Both the position numbers and the translations under genes were made by a program. Positions 47,698 to 61,182 of a DNA stretch of 64,000 nt are shown in pieces. The stretch lies in NCBI RefSeq assembly GCF_019802055.1, contig NZ_JAHVHW010000004.1, forward strand, positions 310,001-374,000. The letters are read 5' to 3'. The notes beneath the pieces are model-generated. The model saw nothing but the letters and a program-made list of their open reading frames with translations, was not told where the DNA came from and did not search any database. Every line of letters starts with the position of its first letter. Positions within the stretch are counted from its first letter, which is position 1. The DNA comes from Ferrimonas balearica. GTDB taxonomy: Bacteria; Pseudomonadota; Gammaproteobacteria; Enterobacterales; Shewanellaceae.

Positions 47698-47725
47698 AAA
47701 AAACCCCGGTTTGAAACGGGGCTTT
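47698..47725 (-). terminator. Intrinsic terminator in the rimP leader
   Basis: Minus strand stem CCCCG/CGGGG (47717-47721 with 47704-47708) around an eight-base loop, followed by T6. It is about 85 bases upstream of the rimP start. Confidence 0.8.
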
Positions 47726-47939
47726 AGGATGACTGAACCCTGTTCGATGCGCCATGCACATCGGCAGTCCCTTGAGACCACCACCGTCCTCGCCACGGTT
47801 TCTTTGTCGATTCGACAAGGCCATCGGCCACGAGGCGGCATCAGAACCGGGCAGTCAGGTTTTGATACCGGAAGATTCCAATTCGGACTCCAATTGAGCA
47901 GCGTTTGGAGCGCGTTGCGCCTAAGGCGCTATCGGAAAG

Positions 47940-48016
<77 letters not shown>

Positions 48017-48031
48017 TCAAAGTCGGCGACC

Positions 48032-48060
48032 AGTATACCCAGATGGCTATCCTGACGCAA
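48032..48060 (-). promoter_or_regulatory. Promoter of tRNA-fMet
   Basis: TTGCGT (48055-48060) and TATACT (48032-48037) on the minus strand, 17-bp spacer, followed by a GC-rich GGTCGCC discriminator as in stringently controlled stable-RNA promoters. Start expected near 48025. Confidence 0.7.
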
Positions 48061-48099
48061 TATTTTGACTGAAAACCGGACGTTCCAGCTTTCGAAAAA

Positions 48100-48185
48100 T
48101 GGTGCCGAGAGCGGGACTTGAACCCGCACGAGCAATGCTCACCACCCCCTCAAGATGGCGTGTCTACCAATTCCACCACCTCGGC
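48100..48185 (-). tRNA. tRNA-Leu (GAG)
   Basis: 86-nt class II tRNA with encoded CCA. Acceptor GCCGAGG/TCTCGGC, anticodon stem CCATC/GGTGG around TTGAGGG (anticodon GAG), a long variable arm (TGAGCATTGCTCG) and T-loop GGTTCAAGTCC. It lies 26 bases downstream of secG, as leuU does in E. coli. Confidence 0.97.
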
Positions 48186-48211
48186 ACAGAGTTAACTGTT
48201 TTTTAATGTGC

Positions 48212-48529
48212 TCAGTTAGGCACGTCGCCAGCCGGTACATCGGCAGGCTGTTCCACAACGGGAACATTGATTTCGTTCCAATCTTCGGCCGGCTTGGCAG
48301 AGTGGGCAGACATGCGACCCAGCACCAGGCTCAGTACGAAGAATGCGGTCGCCAAAATGGCGGTCGCACGGGTCAGGAAGTTACCTGAACCACTGGAACC
48401 AAACAGAGTGGCAGATGCACCGGCGCCAAAAGAGGCTCCCATGCTGGCACCCTGGCCCTGCTGAATCAGTACCAGGCCAATAATGCCCAGCGCCACCAAC
48501 AGGTAAACAACCATCAGAATCTCGAACAT
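48212..48529 (-). CDS. secG: Preprotein translocase subunit SecG
   Basis: 105-residue small membrane subunit of SecYEG. TM1 (ILMVVYLLVALGIIGLVLIQ), the cytoplasmic loop QGQGASMGASFGAGASATLFGSSGSGNF (seen as residues about 23-50) and TM2 (ATAILATAFFVLSLVLG) are in the standard order. The start is 6 bases after tpiA; tRNA-Leu follows at 26 bases, so a common transcript is probable. Confidence 0.96.
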   Translation of the reverse strand: MFEILMVVYLLVALGIIGLVLIQQGQGASMGASFGAGASATLFGSSGSGNFLTRATAILATAFFVLSLVLGRMSAHSAKPAEDWNEINVPVVEQPADVPAGDVPN

Positions 48530-48535
48530 CTTCGC

Positions 48536-49318
48536 TCATTCCGCTTCTGAGGCGATGCGACACAGCGTAGTAAACTCGCTGGCATTCAAACTCGCACCGC
48601 CGACTAATCCACCGTCGACATCCGGCTGGGAGAACAGGTCAGCCGCATTGCTGGCTTTAACACTGCCACCGTACAGGATCCGAATGTTCTCACCGATATA
48701 GGGCGACACTTCAGACAAACGCCGACGGATGAAAGCGTGCACTTCCTGAGCTTGCTCAGGGGTGGCGCTCTTACCGGTACCAATGGCCCAGAGAGGCTCA
48801 TAGGCAATCACCGCGTTATCGAAAGCCAGGGTACCGTGTTTTTTAATCACGGCGTCCAACTCTCCGGCAATCACCTCAAAGGTGCGGTTCGCTTCGCGAG
48901 CCGGGAGGGACTCCCCAACACAGAGAATCGGAGTTAATCCCATCTTCTGTGCCATGGCGAATTTATCCGCCACGATATCGCTGGTCTCTCCGTACATACG
49001 ACGGCGTTCGGAGTGACCGATGATAACATAGCTGCAGCCGAATTCTTTAAGCATTTTACCGGAGATTTCGCCGGTATAAGCGCCGAATTCGTGGTGGCTC
49101 AGATTCTGGCCACCCAGACGAATCATGCAGTCGGAAAGCGTTTCCCGGCTGGCTTCGTACTGTTTCTGCACGCCATCCAAGTAGATGCTTGGCGGACACA
49201 GGACCACCTCAACGGAATCGTCCTTAAGCTGTTGAAACTTGTCAAACAGCTCTGTCGCCAGTTGTAGACTACCATCCATTTTCCAGTTGGCAGCCACCAT
49301 AGGGCGTCTCAAGGCCAT
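48536..49318 (-). CDS. tpiA: Triosephosphate isomerase
   Basis: 260-residue glycolytic isomerase. Substrate lysine in VAANWKMDG, catalytic histidine in IIGHSERRRMYGET, catalytic glutamate in IAYEPLWAIGTGKSATPEQAQ and the phosphate loop ILYGGSVKASNA. ATG 49318 is used because AAGGAG lies 6 bases ahead; 49324 is directly abutting that site. Immediately upstream of secG. Confidence 0.97.
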   Translation of the reverse strand: MALRRPMVAANWKMDGSLQLATELFDKFQQLKDDSVEVVLCPPSIYLDGVQKQYEASRETLSDCMIRLGGQNLSHHEFGAYTGEISGKMLKEFGCSYVIIGHSERRRMYGETSDIVADKFAMAQKMGLTPILCVGESLPAREANRTFEVIAGELDAVIKKHGTLAFDNAVIAYEPLWAIGTGKSATPEQAQEVHAFIRRRLSEVSPYIGENIRILYGGSVKASNAADLFSQPDVDGGLVGGASLNASEFTTLCRIASEAE

Positions 49319-49510
49319 ACGCATCTCCTTCGAAAGCGGGCGAGATAATATCGAACTGATCTTTCAGTGACAAGAGCCAGCGTTAAGATTTCCTGTCTTG
49401 ATGGCTTGTTCGCTGAAACATTATGCAATGCGGGTGAAATTCCCCCGCTTTTGAACCCAATGACGGGAGCAGGCTCACCCGCTCCCTTCTAAAACGGTAA
49501 GAGGGGGCCC

Positions 49511-50347
49511 TTAACGATGGCCCCGCACCGCCTGCCACACCATCAGGGCATCACGCATCGCAGCCACGTCATGCACCCGAAGTATCTGCGCGCCCTGCTG
49601 AGCCGCCAGTAGCGATGCTGTCACACTGCCCACAACCCGCTCCTCAACGGCGCGGCCGAGCAGGTCGCCAATCATCCGCTTTCGTGACAGGCCGATCAAC
49701 AACGGCAAGCCCAGCGCCTGGAGGGGGGCCAGATCCGCCAACAGACGATAGTTGTGTTCAAGGGTTTTGCCAAAGCCAAACCCGGGGTCCAGAATCAGCC
49801 GATTTCTGGCAATCCCCTGTGCCTCACATGCTGCCACTCGCTCTGACAGGAAGGAACCAATCTCCCCAAACAGATCCTGGTAATGGGGATCATCCTGCAT
49901 AGAGCGTGGCTGGCCCTGCATGTGCATCAGACAGATCAGTGCATCGGTTTGAGCTGCCGCCTCCACCGCACCCGGCTCTCTCAGCGCACGCACATCATTG
50001 ATGATATCGGCGCCTGCCGCTACCGCCTGACGCATCACTTCCGCCTTCGAGGTGTCGATGGAGATAAGGATGTCGTCGCTCAGCTGTGCGCGCAGCCCGC
50101 GGATAACCGGAATGGTGCGGGCCAATTCCTCTTCAAGCCGGACATCGGCCGCCCCCGGGCGGGTGGACTCACCGCCGATATCCAGAATGGCGGCGCCCTC
50201 CTCCACCAACTTCAGGCCGTGGGCGATGGCCGCGTCGGTCTGATGATGGTGTCCGCCATCGGAGAAGGAGTCGGGGGTCACATTGACGATGCCCATAATG
50301 CGGGGCTCGGAGAGATCCAGCACCCGCTGACCGCATTGCATCTTCAT
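49511..50347 (-). CDS. folP: Dihydropteroate synthase
   Basis: 278-residue TIM-barrel enzyme of folate synthesis, the sulfonamide target. Motifs: PRIMGIVNVTPDSFSDGG, GGESTRPGA, DTSKAEVMRQAVAAGADIINDV, LDPGFGFGKTLEHNY and GLSRKRMIGDL. ATG 50347 follows GAGGAAG. In E. coli and Shewanella glmM normally lies directly downstream; here tpiA follows after 192 bases with only hairpins (such as GGGAGC/GCTCCC near 49466-49487) in between. Confidence 0.97.
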   Translation of the reverse strand: MKMQCGQRVLDLSEPRIMGIVNVTPDSFSDGGHHHQTDAAIAHGLKLVEEGAAILDIGGESTRPGAADVRLEEELARTIPVIRGLRAQLSDDILISIDTSKAEVMRQAVAAGADIINDVRALREPGAVEAAAQTDALICLMHMQGQPRSMQDDPHYQDLFGEIGSFLSERVAACEAQGIARNRLILDPGFGFGKTLEHNYRLLADLAPLQALGLPLLIGLSRKRMIGDLLGRAVEERVVGSVTASLLAAQQGAQILRVHDVAAMRDALMVWQAVRGHR

Positions 50348-50366
50348 TTTTGATTCTTCCTCAAAC

Positions 50367-50391
50367 AAAAAACCCCGCCAGGCGGGGTTTT
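50367..50391 (-). terminator. Intrinsic terminator between ftsH and folP
   Basis: Minus strand AAAACCCCGCC-TGGCGGGGTTTTTT: GC stem 50373-50377 with 50383-50387 and T6. It lies 14 bases after the ftsH stop. Confidence 0.88.
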
Positions 50392-50405
50392 CAGATAGGT
50401 CAGCC

Positions 50406-52355
50406 TTACTTGGCCGGGGCTTCGCTGCCCTTGTCCGCGCTGGCGTCGGCTTTCACTGCTACCGGTTCAACCTGTGCATCAGTGTCATCCGCCTTGGCGC
50501 CACCGGACGGGGTATCGTTACCCGCGTCGTCGTCGCTCCAGTCAGCCGGCGGGCGTACATCGCGACGCTCCATCAGATCATCAATCTGTTTGGCATCGAT
50601 GGTCTCGTACTTCATCAGCGCATCGGTCATGGAATGCAGAATATCCATGTTCTCGATAAGGATGGTGCGCGCCCGCTGGTAGTTGCGGTCGATGAAGTCC
50701 TTCACCTCTTCATCGATCATCTTCGCCGTTTCATCGGACATGTGGCTGGCCTTGGCCATGGAGCGACCCAGGAACACCTCACCATCCTCTTCGGCGTAGT
50801 TCATCGGTCCCAGCTTCTCGGACAGACCCCACTGCGTCACCATCTTACGGGCAATCTCAGTAGCACGCTCGATGTCGTTGGAGGCACCGGTGGTCACCTT
50901 ATCATCGCCGTAGATCAACTGCTCTGCGATACGACCGCCATACAAGCTGGAGATCATCGATTCCAGATGCTGCTTGGAGTGGCTCCAACGATCCTGCTCC
51001 GGCAGGTACATGGTGACACCCAGAGCACGGCCACGAGGAATGATGGACACCTTATAAACCGGGTCATGTTCCGGCACCATGCGGCCCACAATGGCGTGGC
51101 CAGCCTCATGGTAGGCGGTCATCTTCTTCTCGTCCTCAGACATCACCATGGAGCGACGCTCGGCACCCATCATGATCTTGTCCTTGGCTTTCTCGAACTC
51201 TTCCATCGCCACCAGGCGCTTGGAAGCACGCGCAGCAAACAGCGCCGCTTCGTTCACCAGGTTGGCCAAGTCCGCGCCGGAAAAGCCCGGCGTACCACGT
51301 GCGATTAGCGCGGCGTCCACACCTTCCGCCAGGGGCACTTTACGCATGTGCACCTTAAGGATCTGCTCTCGGCCACGCACGTCCGGAAGGCCGACGGTCA
51401 CCTGACGGTCGAAACGGCCAGGACGCAGCAGAGCCGGGTCCAGTACATCCGGACGGTTGGTGGCGGCAATGACGATGATGCCTTCGTTACCCTCGAAGCC
51501 ATCCATCTCAACCAGCATCTGGTTCAGGGTCTGCTCACGCTCATCGTGACCACCACCCAAACCCGCACCACGCTGACGGCCTACCGCATCGATCTCATCG
51601 ATAAAGATGATGCAGGGGGCAGACTTCTTGGCCTGTTCAAACATGTCACGAACACGGGATGCACCCACACCCACGAACATCTCAACGAAGTCGGAGCCGG
51701 AGATGGTAAAGAACGGCACTTTCGCCTCACCGGCAATGGCTTTCGCCAGCAGGGTTTTACCAGTACCCGGCGGGCCCACCATCAGCACACCGGTAGGGAT
51801 CTTACCGCCCAGCTTCTGGAACTTGCTCGGGTCACGCAGGTAATCCACCAGCTCCGCCACCTCTTCCTTGGCTTCGTCGCAACCGGCCACGTCGGCAAAG
51901 GTGGTTTTAATCTGGTCTTCGCTCATCAGGCGGGCCTTGCTCTTGCCGAAGGACATCGCGCCCTTGCCACCGCCGCCCTGCATCTGACGCATAAAGAAGA
52001 TCCACACGCCGATAAGCAGGAGCATGGGGAACCAGGAGATGAAGATCTGCGCCAGCACGCTGGGTTGCTCCGGCGGCAAGCTCTTAATCTGAACGTTCTG
52101 CTTGTACAGGTCGTTGAGCAGATCTTCGTCATAGATAGGCATGTAGGTAACGAACTTTTCGCCGCCACGAGTCTGGCCTTTGATGGTGGTGCCATCGGGC
52201 TGGAACTCTACGGAGCCGACCTGTCCGTCATTGATGGCACTGATGAAGGTGCCGTAATCCATGGCATTGTTGGTGCGGGACGAGGGGGAATACCCCTGGA
52301 AAACCGTCATCAGCACCACGGCAATCACCAGCCACAGGATCAAATTTTTTGCCAT
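50406..52355 (-). CDS. ftsH: ATP-dependent zinc metalloprotease FtsH
   Basis: 649-residue membrane AAA+ protease, degrading membrane and short-lived cytosolic proteins (LpxC and sigma32 in E. coli). TM1 ([17 protein letters not shown]), periplasmic part, TM2 ([13 protein letters not shown]), Walker [14 protein letters not shown], Walker [12 protein letters not shown], second region of homology [20 protein letters not shown], and zinc site HEAGH. ATG 52355 gives MAKNLILWL as in E. coli; a TTG three codons upstream is possible. Downstream of rlmE, the usual neighbour. Confidence 0.98.
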   Translation of the reverse strand: MAKNLILWLVIAVVLMTVFQGYSPSSRTNNAMDYGTFISAINDGQVGSVEFQPDGTTIKGQTRGGEKFVTYMPIYDEDLLNDLYKQNVQIKSLPPEQPSVLAQIFISWFPMLLLIGVWIFFMRQMQGGGGKGAMSFGKSKARLMSEDQIKTTFADVAGCDEAKEEVAELVDYLRDPSKFQKLGGKIPTGVLMVGPPGTGKTLLAKAIAGEAKVPFFTISGSDFVEMFVGVGASRVRDMFEQAKKSAPCIIFIDEIDAVGRQRGAGLGGGHDEREQTLNQMLVEMDGFEGNEGIIVIAATNRPDVLDPALLRPGRFDRQVTVGLPDVRGREQILKVHMRKVPLAEGVDAALIARGTPGFSGADLANLVNEAALFAARASKRLVAMEEFEKAKDKIMMGAERRSMVMSEDEKKMTAYHEAGHAIVGRMVPEHDPVYKVSIIPRGRALGVTMYLPEQDRWSHSKQHLESMISSLYGGRIAEQLIYGDDKVTTGASNDIERATEIARKMVTQWGLSEKLGPMNYAEEDGEVFLGRSMAKASHMSDETAKMIDEEVKDFIDRNYQRARTILIENMDILHSMTDALMKYETIDAKQIDDLMERRDVRPPADWSDDDAGNDTPSGGAKADDTDAQVEPVAVKADASADKGSEAPAK

Positions 52356-52405
52356 GTCACTCAAGGTATGGGACCTCGCATATTCCTTGGTTTATCTGGG
52401 CTAGC

Positions 52406-53035
52406 TTACCCTTTGTAACCGCTTGCCACAATGTAGACCTCTCGCGAACGCGCCCGCGAGCTGTCGGGTTTACGGATCTTTACGTTGGTGAAGCAGGAAC
52501 GGACTTCCTGAAGGTATTGATCGAACCCTTCGCCCTGGAAAACCTTCACGACAAACGCGCCGTTTTTCTTCAACACCTGATGGCACATATCGAACGCCAA
52601 CTCGACCAGATACATGGCACGGGGTTGGTCCACCGCGCCCGCACCGGAGAAGTTGGGCGCCATATCGGACATCACCACATCGACCTTGTCGTCACCAATG
52701 TGCGTCAATAGTGCATTAAGCACCGCCTCTTCCCGAAAGTCACCCTGCAGGAAGTCGACACCAGCGATTGGGTCCATCGGCAAAATGTCACACGCGATCA
52801 CCATGCCGGACTGCCCGACCTGCTCCACCGCGTACTGAGACCAGCCGCCGGGTGCCGCGCCCAGGTCAACGACTTTCATGCCGGCTTTGAGCAAGCGGTC
52901 CTTGCCCTGGATCTCCTCCAGCTTGAACACCGCCCGGGAGCGCAGTCCCTGCTTCTGGGCTTTCTTTACGTACTGGTCGTCAAAGTGCTCGGTCAACCAG
53001 CGTTTGGAACTGGCACTGTGTTTTTTCTTTGTCAT
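52406..53035 (-). CDS. rlmE: 23S rRNA 2'-O-methyltransferase RlmE
   Basis: 209-residue SAM methyltransferase modifying U2552 of 23S rRNA. SAM motif I is [15 protein letters not shown]; the catalytic K-D-K set is seen in [11 protein letters not shown] (K), [10 protein letters not shown] (D) and [11 protein letters not shown] (K), followed by RSREVYIVA (E). Divergent from yhbY, the same arrangement as in E. coli. Confidence 0.97.
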   Translation of the reverse strand: MTKKKHSASSKRWLTEHFDDQYVKKAQKQGLRSRAVFKLEEIQGKDRLLKAGMKVVDLGAAPGGWSQYAVEQVGQSGMVIACDILPMDPIAGVDFLQGDFREEAVLNALLTHIGDDKVDVVMSDMAPNFSGAGAVDQPRAMYLVELAFDMCHQVLKKNGAFVVKVFQGEGFDQYLQEVRSCFTNVKIRKPDSSRARSREVYIVASGYKG

Positions 53036-53162
53036 GCCGCCGGGAACGTCTCCGAGTAATCCGGGCAGACGGCCGAATTTACGACCGCTACCATTAGTAA
53101 TAGGCTATAGATGGCGTTAGAATACGCGCTTTTCAAGTCCACCACGTCAAAAAGAGTGCCTG

Positions 53163-53465
53163 ATGACTCAACTGAGCAACAAGCAAAAGCAGTACCTGAA
53201 AGGGCTGGCCCACAATCTGCGCCCGGTAGTTCTGCTTGGCGCCAATGGCCTGACCGAAGGGGTTCTGGCCGAGATTGAACAGGCGCTGGATCACCACGAA
53301 CTGATCAAGGTGAAAGCCGCCAGTGAAGACCGCGAAATGAAGCGTGCCATCATGGACGCCATCGTTCGCGAAACCGGAGCCACCGAGGTTCAGGTTATTG
53401 GCCACATCCAGGTGCTGTACCGTCCTACCAAGGACTCGAAAATCGAGCTCCCGAAAGCACGGTAA
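53163..53465 (+). CDS. yhbY: CRM-domain RNA-binding protein YhbY
   Basis: 100-residue single CRM/YhbY domain linked to 50S assembly. LSNKQKQYLKGLAHNLRPVVLLGANGLTEGV includes the GxxG-type RNA-binding loop region. ATG 53163 lies 127 bases from the divergent rlmE start. A bidirectional terminator follows. Confidence 0.96.
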   Translation: MTQLSNKQKQYLKGLAHNLRPVVLLGANGLTEGVLAEIEQALDHHELIKVKAASEDREMKRAIMDAIVRETGATEVQVIGHIQVLYRPTKDSKIELPKAR

Positions 53466-53471
53466 GCCATC

Positions 53472-53500
53472 AAAAAAGCCGCCCCCGGGGCGGCTTTTTT
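53472..53500. terminator. Bidirectional terminator, yhbY / greA
   Basis: Stem GCCGCCCC/GGGGCGGC (53478-53485, 53487-53494; the inner pairs must open for the loop), A6 left and T6 right, between convergent genes. Confidence 0.92.
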
Positions 53501-53513
53501 GTGGCCTAAGGGA

Positions 53514-53990
53514 TCAGAGGTACTTTACCTCGACCACTTCATATTCGATGTCGCCAGAGGGCGCCTTCACCACCAGAACGTCATCCAGCTCCTTGCCGAT
53601 CATGGCACGGGCGATGGGGGAGTTCACGGAGATCAGACCCTCTTTCAGGTTGGCTTCATCGTCGCCAACAATGCGGTAGGTCACTTCCTGGTCGGTTTCG
53701 ACATTCAGCAGCGTCACGGTGGCACCAAAGATCACACGGCCGTTGTTGGGGATCTTGGTAATGTCGATGATCTGCGCAACCGACAGCTTGCTCTCGATAT
53801 CGCGAATGCGCGCTTCGGTCAGCCCCTGCTCTTCACGAGCGGCGTGGTATTCCGCGTTCTCTTTCAAATCACCCAGTTCACGAGCCGCCGCGATCGCTTC
53901 AGTGATCTTGGGGCGTCGGGTGTGTTTCAGATGGTCCAGCTCTTCACGCAGCATCTCTGCGCCGCGGACAGTCATCGGTACCTGACTCAT
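53514..53990 (-). CDS. greA: Transcript cleavage factor GreA
   Basis: 158-residue RNA-polymerase secondary-channel factor rescuing backtracked complexes. The coiled coil carries the two acidic tip residues in [19 protein letters not shown]; the C-terminal FKBP-like domain includes [21 protein letters not shown] 53990 gives [14 protein letters not shown], aligning with MQAIPMTLRG of E. coli; the extension to 54032 is rejected. A promoter candidate overlaps the carB terminator upstream: ATGACC and TACAAT (54110-54115, 54087-54092, minus) 17 bp apart. Confidence 0.97.
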   Translation of the reverse strand: MSQVPMTVRGAEMLREELDHLKHTRRPKITEAIAAARELGDLKENAEYHAAREEQGLTEARIRDIESKLSVAQIIDITKIPNNGRVIFGATVTLLNVETDQEVTYRIVGDDEANLKEGLISVNSPIARAMIGKELDDVLVVKAPSGDIEYEVVEVKYL

Positions 53991-54097
53991 AGTCTTCGTT
54001 TTCTCCAGCAAAAACACGCCCCGTCCAGGCATTGCCGGACGCTTCGGGCGCGTTTTGAAAATGGGGGAATGTCACCTTTGCCCCAGATTGTAATAGC

Positions 54098-54130
54098 AAA
54101 ACGCCGGCGGGTCATCCCGTCCGGCGTTTT
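54098..54130 (-). terminator. Intrinsic terminator after carB
   Basis: Long stem AAAACGCCGG/CCGGCGTTTT extended by GGG/CCC with one bulged base (54098-54111, 54116-54130), T4 on the minus strand. It also overlaps the possible greA promoter. Confidence 0.85.
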
Positions 54131-54183
54131 GTTCTGTTGGGGTTCAGGCGGGGCATTGGGCCCCCCTGCCCCACTATCGGAGT

Positions 54184-57405
<3,222 letters not shown>

Positions 57406-57423
57406 CGTTATTCTTCTCTGTGC

Positions 57424-58572
57424 TTACTGGGCCTTAAACTCATCCATCAGTTCGATAAAGTGATCGAACAGGGGGGCGGCATCGTGCGGACCGGGGCTCG
57501 CTTCCGGGTGACCCTGGAAGGAGAACGCCGGCTTATCGGTGCGGTGAATGCCCTGCAAAGAACCATCAAACAGGCTCTTGTGGGTGGCACGAAGGTTGGC
57601 CGGCAGGGTCGCTTCGTCCACGGCAAAGCCGTGGTTCTGAGCGGTGATCATCACGGTGCTGCGGTCCAGGTCCTGAACCGGGTGGTTACCACCGTGGTGA
57701 CCAAACTTCATCTTCACGGTCTGGGCGCCTGAGGCCAGAGCCAGCAGTTGGTGGCCCAGGCAGATACCGAATACCGGGGTTTCGGTTTTCAGAATCTCGG
57801 TGATCGCCTCAATGGCATAGTCACAAGGCTCCGGGTCACCCGGGCCGTTGGACAGGAACACGCCGTCCGGCTTCATCGCCAGGACATCAGCCGCCGGCGT
57901 CTGAGCCGGTACAACCGTCACATCGCAACCACGATCCACCAGCATGCGCAGAATGTTCTGCTTCACGCCGTAGTCGTACGCCACCACTTTGTATTTCAGC
58001 TCCTCGGCGGGGGTATCAGAGGGCAGACCACCCACCAGCTTCCAGCTGCCGTTACGCCAGCTGTAGCAATCGGACACGGTCACTTCCTTCGCCAGATCCA
58101 TCCCTTTCAGGCCGGGGAATGCCTGAGCCTGAGCCAGCGCATCAGCGATGTTGGCTTCGGAATCTTCGCCCACCAGGATGCAGCCAGCCTGTGCGCCTTT
58201 CTCGCGCAGGATGCGGGTCAACTTGCGGGTGTCGATATCAGCGATGCCCACAATGTTGTGGCGCTTGAGGTAATCAGAGAGGGATTCTTCGTTTCGGAAG
58301 TTGGAAGCCAGGACGGGAAGATCGCGGATCACGAGGCCCATGGCATGAATCGCGGAGGATTCGGTGTCTTCGGCGTTGGTGCCGGTGTTGCCAATGTGAG
58401 GATAAGTGAGGGTGACGATTTGTCGGGAATAGGAGGGATCAGTCAGGATTTCTTGATAGCCGGTCATGGAAGTGTTAAAAACGACTTCTCCGACGGATGA
58501 ACCGTTCGCCCCAATGGATTTACCACGGAAAACGGTGCCATCCTGGAGCACTAACAGGGCAGTTTTATTCAA
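57424..58572 (-). CDS. carA: Carbamoyl-phosphate synthase small subunit
   Basis: 382-residue glutaminase subunit. The class I amidotransferase nucleophile cysteine is in [15 protein letters not shown]; catalytic His-Glu are in [17 protein letters not shown]. Start is TTG at 58572 ([12 protein letters not shown]), with GGGAGGT five bases ahead; E. coli carA also begins with UUG. A TATAAT hexamer (58594-58599, minus) is close upstream without a clear -35. I looked for an arginine-repressor box and did not find a convincing one. Confidence 0.98.
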   Translation of the reverse strand: MNKTALLVLQDGTVFRGKSIGANGSSVGEVVFNTSMTGYQEILTDPSYSRQIVTLTYPHIGNTGTNAEDTESSAIHAMGLVIRDLPVLASNFRNEESLSDYLKRHNIVGIADIDTRKLTRILREKGAQAGCILVGEDSEANIADALAQAQAFPGLKGMDLAKEVTVSDCYSWRNGSWKLVGGLPSDTPAEELKYKVVAYDYGVKQNILRMLVDRGCDVTVVPAQTPAADVLAMKPDGVFLSNGPGDPEPCDYAIEAITEILKTETPVFGICLGHQLLALASGAQTVKMKFGHHGGNHPVQDLDRSTVMITAQNHGFAVDEATLPANLRATHKSLFDGSLQGIHRTDKPAFSFQGHPEASPGPHDAAPLFDHFIELMDEFKAQ

Positions 58573-58723
58573 CTTGACCTCCCACCAGAAATAATTATAA
58601 GTTGTTAATTCTTAGCCATTTATGGCTGTAGGGTCGCTTGCCGGAACCCCTAAAATAGGAATTTTTGGCAAATTCCGCGCAGTATACCAGTCGGATCCGG
58701 TTTTGACTACAGATTTCCTCAAC

Positions 58724-58752
58724 AAAAAGGCCCGCATATTGCGGGCCTTTTT
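58724..58752 (-). terminator. Intrinsic terminator after dapB
   Basis: Stem GGCCCGC/GCGGGCC (58729-58735, 58741-58747), five-base loop, T5 on the minus strand, a few bases past the dapB stop. It insulates dapB from carAB. Confidence 0.92.
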
Positions 58753-58755
58753 GTT

Positions 58756-59589
<834 letters not shown>

Positions 59590-59628
59590 TCAGTGTGACG
59601 CTCCGCACTATATCGGCTTTGCGGGCAA

Positions 59629-59655
59629 CAAAAAAGGAAGCCGAAGCTTCCTTTT
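59629..59655 (-). terminator. Intrinsic terminator after fklB
   Basis: Stem GGAAGC/GCTTCC (59636-59641, 59646-59651), CGAA tetraloop, T run on the minus strand, 19 bases after the fklB stop. Confidence 0.85.
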
Positions 59656-59673
59656 GGTTATGGGTTTGCGGCC

Positions 59674-60285
59674 TTAGGCGATGGCCAGCAGCTCCACCTC
59701 GAATACCAGGGCGGAGAACGGCGGGATAGCGCCGCCAGCACCGCGCTCGCCGTAGGCCAGCTGGTGCGGGATGTAGAGCTTCAGCTTGGTGCCGGGGCTC
59801 ATCAGCTGCAGCGCTTCAGTCCAACCAGCGATAACGCCGCTCACCGGGAACTCAGCCGGCTCGCCACGCTCAACAGAGCTGTCAAACACACGGCCATCGA
59901 TAAACATGCCGTGGTAGTGGCAACGCACGGTGTCCTGCAGACCCGGCTTGTCGCCTTCGCCTTCGGCCAGGACTTCGTACTGCAGGCCAGAAGCGGTCAC
60001 CTGAACGCCTTCACGCTTGGCGTTGTCAGCCAGGAACGCTTCGCCTTCAGCAGCAGCCGCTTTGGCTTTGGCTTCCTGAGCTTCAGCCAGGCGCTGAGAG
60101 ATCACGGCAAAAGCTTCCTGCAGCTCCGGGCCCGGTACGGCGCTGGGCTGACCAGCAAAGGCGTCGGCCAGGCCAGCCTGGACGGCAGCGATGTCTACGC
60201 CATCGAAGCTGTTACCAGCCAGTTGCTCGCCCATCTGACGGCCTACACCGTAGCTCACTTTCTGTTCAACAGAGTCAAAGGTCAT
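59674..60285 (-). CDS. fklB: FKBP-type peptidyl-prolyl isomerase FklB
   Basis: 203-residue two-domain PPIase. An N-terminal dimerisation domain (about 1-95, MTFDSVEQKVSYGVGRQMG) precedes the FKBP domain with HYHGMFIDGRVFDSSVERGEPAEF and PHQLAYGERGAGGAIPPFSALVFEVEL. There is no signal peptide in this start, which suggests FklB (cytosolic/no obvious export) rather than FkpA. ATG 60285 is chosen over a longer frame because the family starts here. Confidence 0.93.
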   Translation of the reverse strand: MTFDSVEQKVSYGVGRQMGEQLAGNSFDGVDIAAVQAGLADAFAGQPSAVPGPELQEAFAVISQRLAEAQEAKAKAAAAEGEAFLADNAKREGVQVTASGLQYEVLAEGEGDKPGLQDTVRCHYHGMFIDGRVFDSSVERGEPAEFPVSGVIAGWTEALQLMSPGTKLKLYIPHQLAYGERGAGGAIPPFSALVFEVELLAIA

Positions 60286-60337
60286 TGTGCGTTCCTGCGT
60301 TTTTTGTCGCGGTAAAGAGCGGGCAGTGTACCACCCT

Positions 60338-61153
60338 TCAACGTGGGACTCGACAGCCAGGGTGCCTTCCCTGCCCCTTCGCCTGCTGATACCAGCCCTG
60401 AGCCTGTGCCTGCATCTGCTGCAGATCCTGGATTCGGGTGCTGTGCGAAGGGTGGGTGGAGAGCAGCTCCGGTGGCGCGCCGCCACTGGCTTTGGCCATA
60501 TTGCGCCACAACTCGACACTGGCGGCCGGGTCAAAGCCCGCTTTGGCCATCAACTCCAGCCCCACCACATCCGCTTCACTCTCCTGCTGTCGGCCAAACG
60601 GCAAGGCGATCCCAACCTGAGCGCCCAAACCCAGGCCCGCCATGATCAGATCCTGGTTTTCTGTGCCACTGGCCCCCAGTGCGATCTGAACAATCTCCAG
60701 GCCCGCATTGGTCATCTGCGCCCGGGACACCTGCTCGTTACCGTGGTCAGCCAGTACGTGCGCCACTTCGTGGCCCAGTACCGTCGCCAGCTGATCCGGG
60801 GTTTTCGCCACTTTAAGCAGCCCGGTATAGACGCCAATATGGCCACCGGGCAGCGCAAAGGCGTTGACCTGATCCGACTCAAACACCACCACCTCCCAGG
60901 TTTCCTTCTGGTTTGGGTCGATGGTGGCCAGCAGAGCCGGATCCGTCACCGCATCGGCAACACAGCGAACGTAGGCGTTGATCGCCTTATCGGTGGAGGC
61001 CTTCTCCTGCTGCTTTATCTGCGCGAATGACTGCGCTCCCATCTCCCGCATCTGCTCCTGAGAGAACAGCAGAGTTTGCCCCCGTCCGGTGGGGGACTGA
61101 TTGGTGCACCCGGCCAGCGCCAGCACCACGGCTACAACCGCCAATGAACGCAT
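60338..61153 (-). CDS. M48-family metalloprotease lipoprotein
   Basis: 271-residue envelope protease. Lipobox ALAGC with C16 indicates a lipoprotein. The zinc site is HEVAH (H128, E129, H132) and the third ligand is in ESEAD (E191), typical of the M48B group such as LoiP/YcaL, which handle misfolded outer membrane proteins. It lies 29 bases downstream of the S9 peptidase and 52 bases upstream of fklB, so the three may share transcripts. Substrates unknown. Confidence 0.92.
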   Translation of the reverse strand: MRSLAVVAVVLALAGCTNQSPTGRGQTLLFSQEQMREMGAQSFAQIKQQEKASTDKAINAYVRCVADAVTDPALLATIDPNQKETWEVVVFESDQVNAFALPGGHIGVYTGLLKVAKTPDQLATVLGHEVAHVLADHGNEQVSRAQMTNAGLEIVQIALGASGTENQDLIMAGLGLGAQVGIALPFGRQQESEADVVGLELMAKAGFDPAASVELWRNMAKASGGAPPELLSTHPSHSTRIQDLQQMQAQAQGWYQQAKGQGRHPGCRVPR

Positions 61154-61182
61154 ATCGATTACCTATAACGCCTCTTAACTGC

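Larger units (their letters stand above)
47613..47939 (-). other. Gene-free 327-base leader between tRNA-fMet and rimP
   Basis: No protein or RNA gene is supported here. The half nearest rimP carries two intrinsic terminators (47631-47651 and 47698-47725); the rest shows no feature I can identify. If transcription starts at the tRNA promoter, rimP-nusA-infB expression depends on read-through. Confidence 0.6.

Noticed and set aside
58573-58723. Possible arginine-repressor box upstream of carA
   Set aside because: AT-rich stretch near 58590-58612 lacks the paired TGAATA/ATTCA half-sites of an ARG box.
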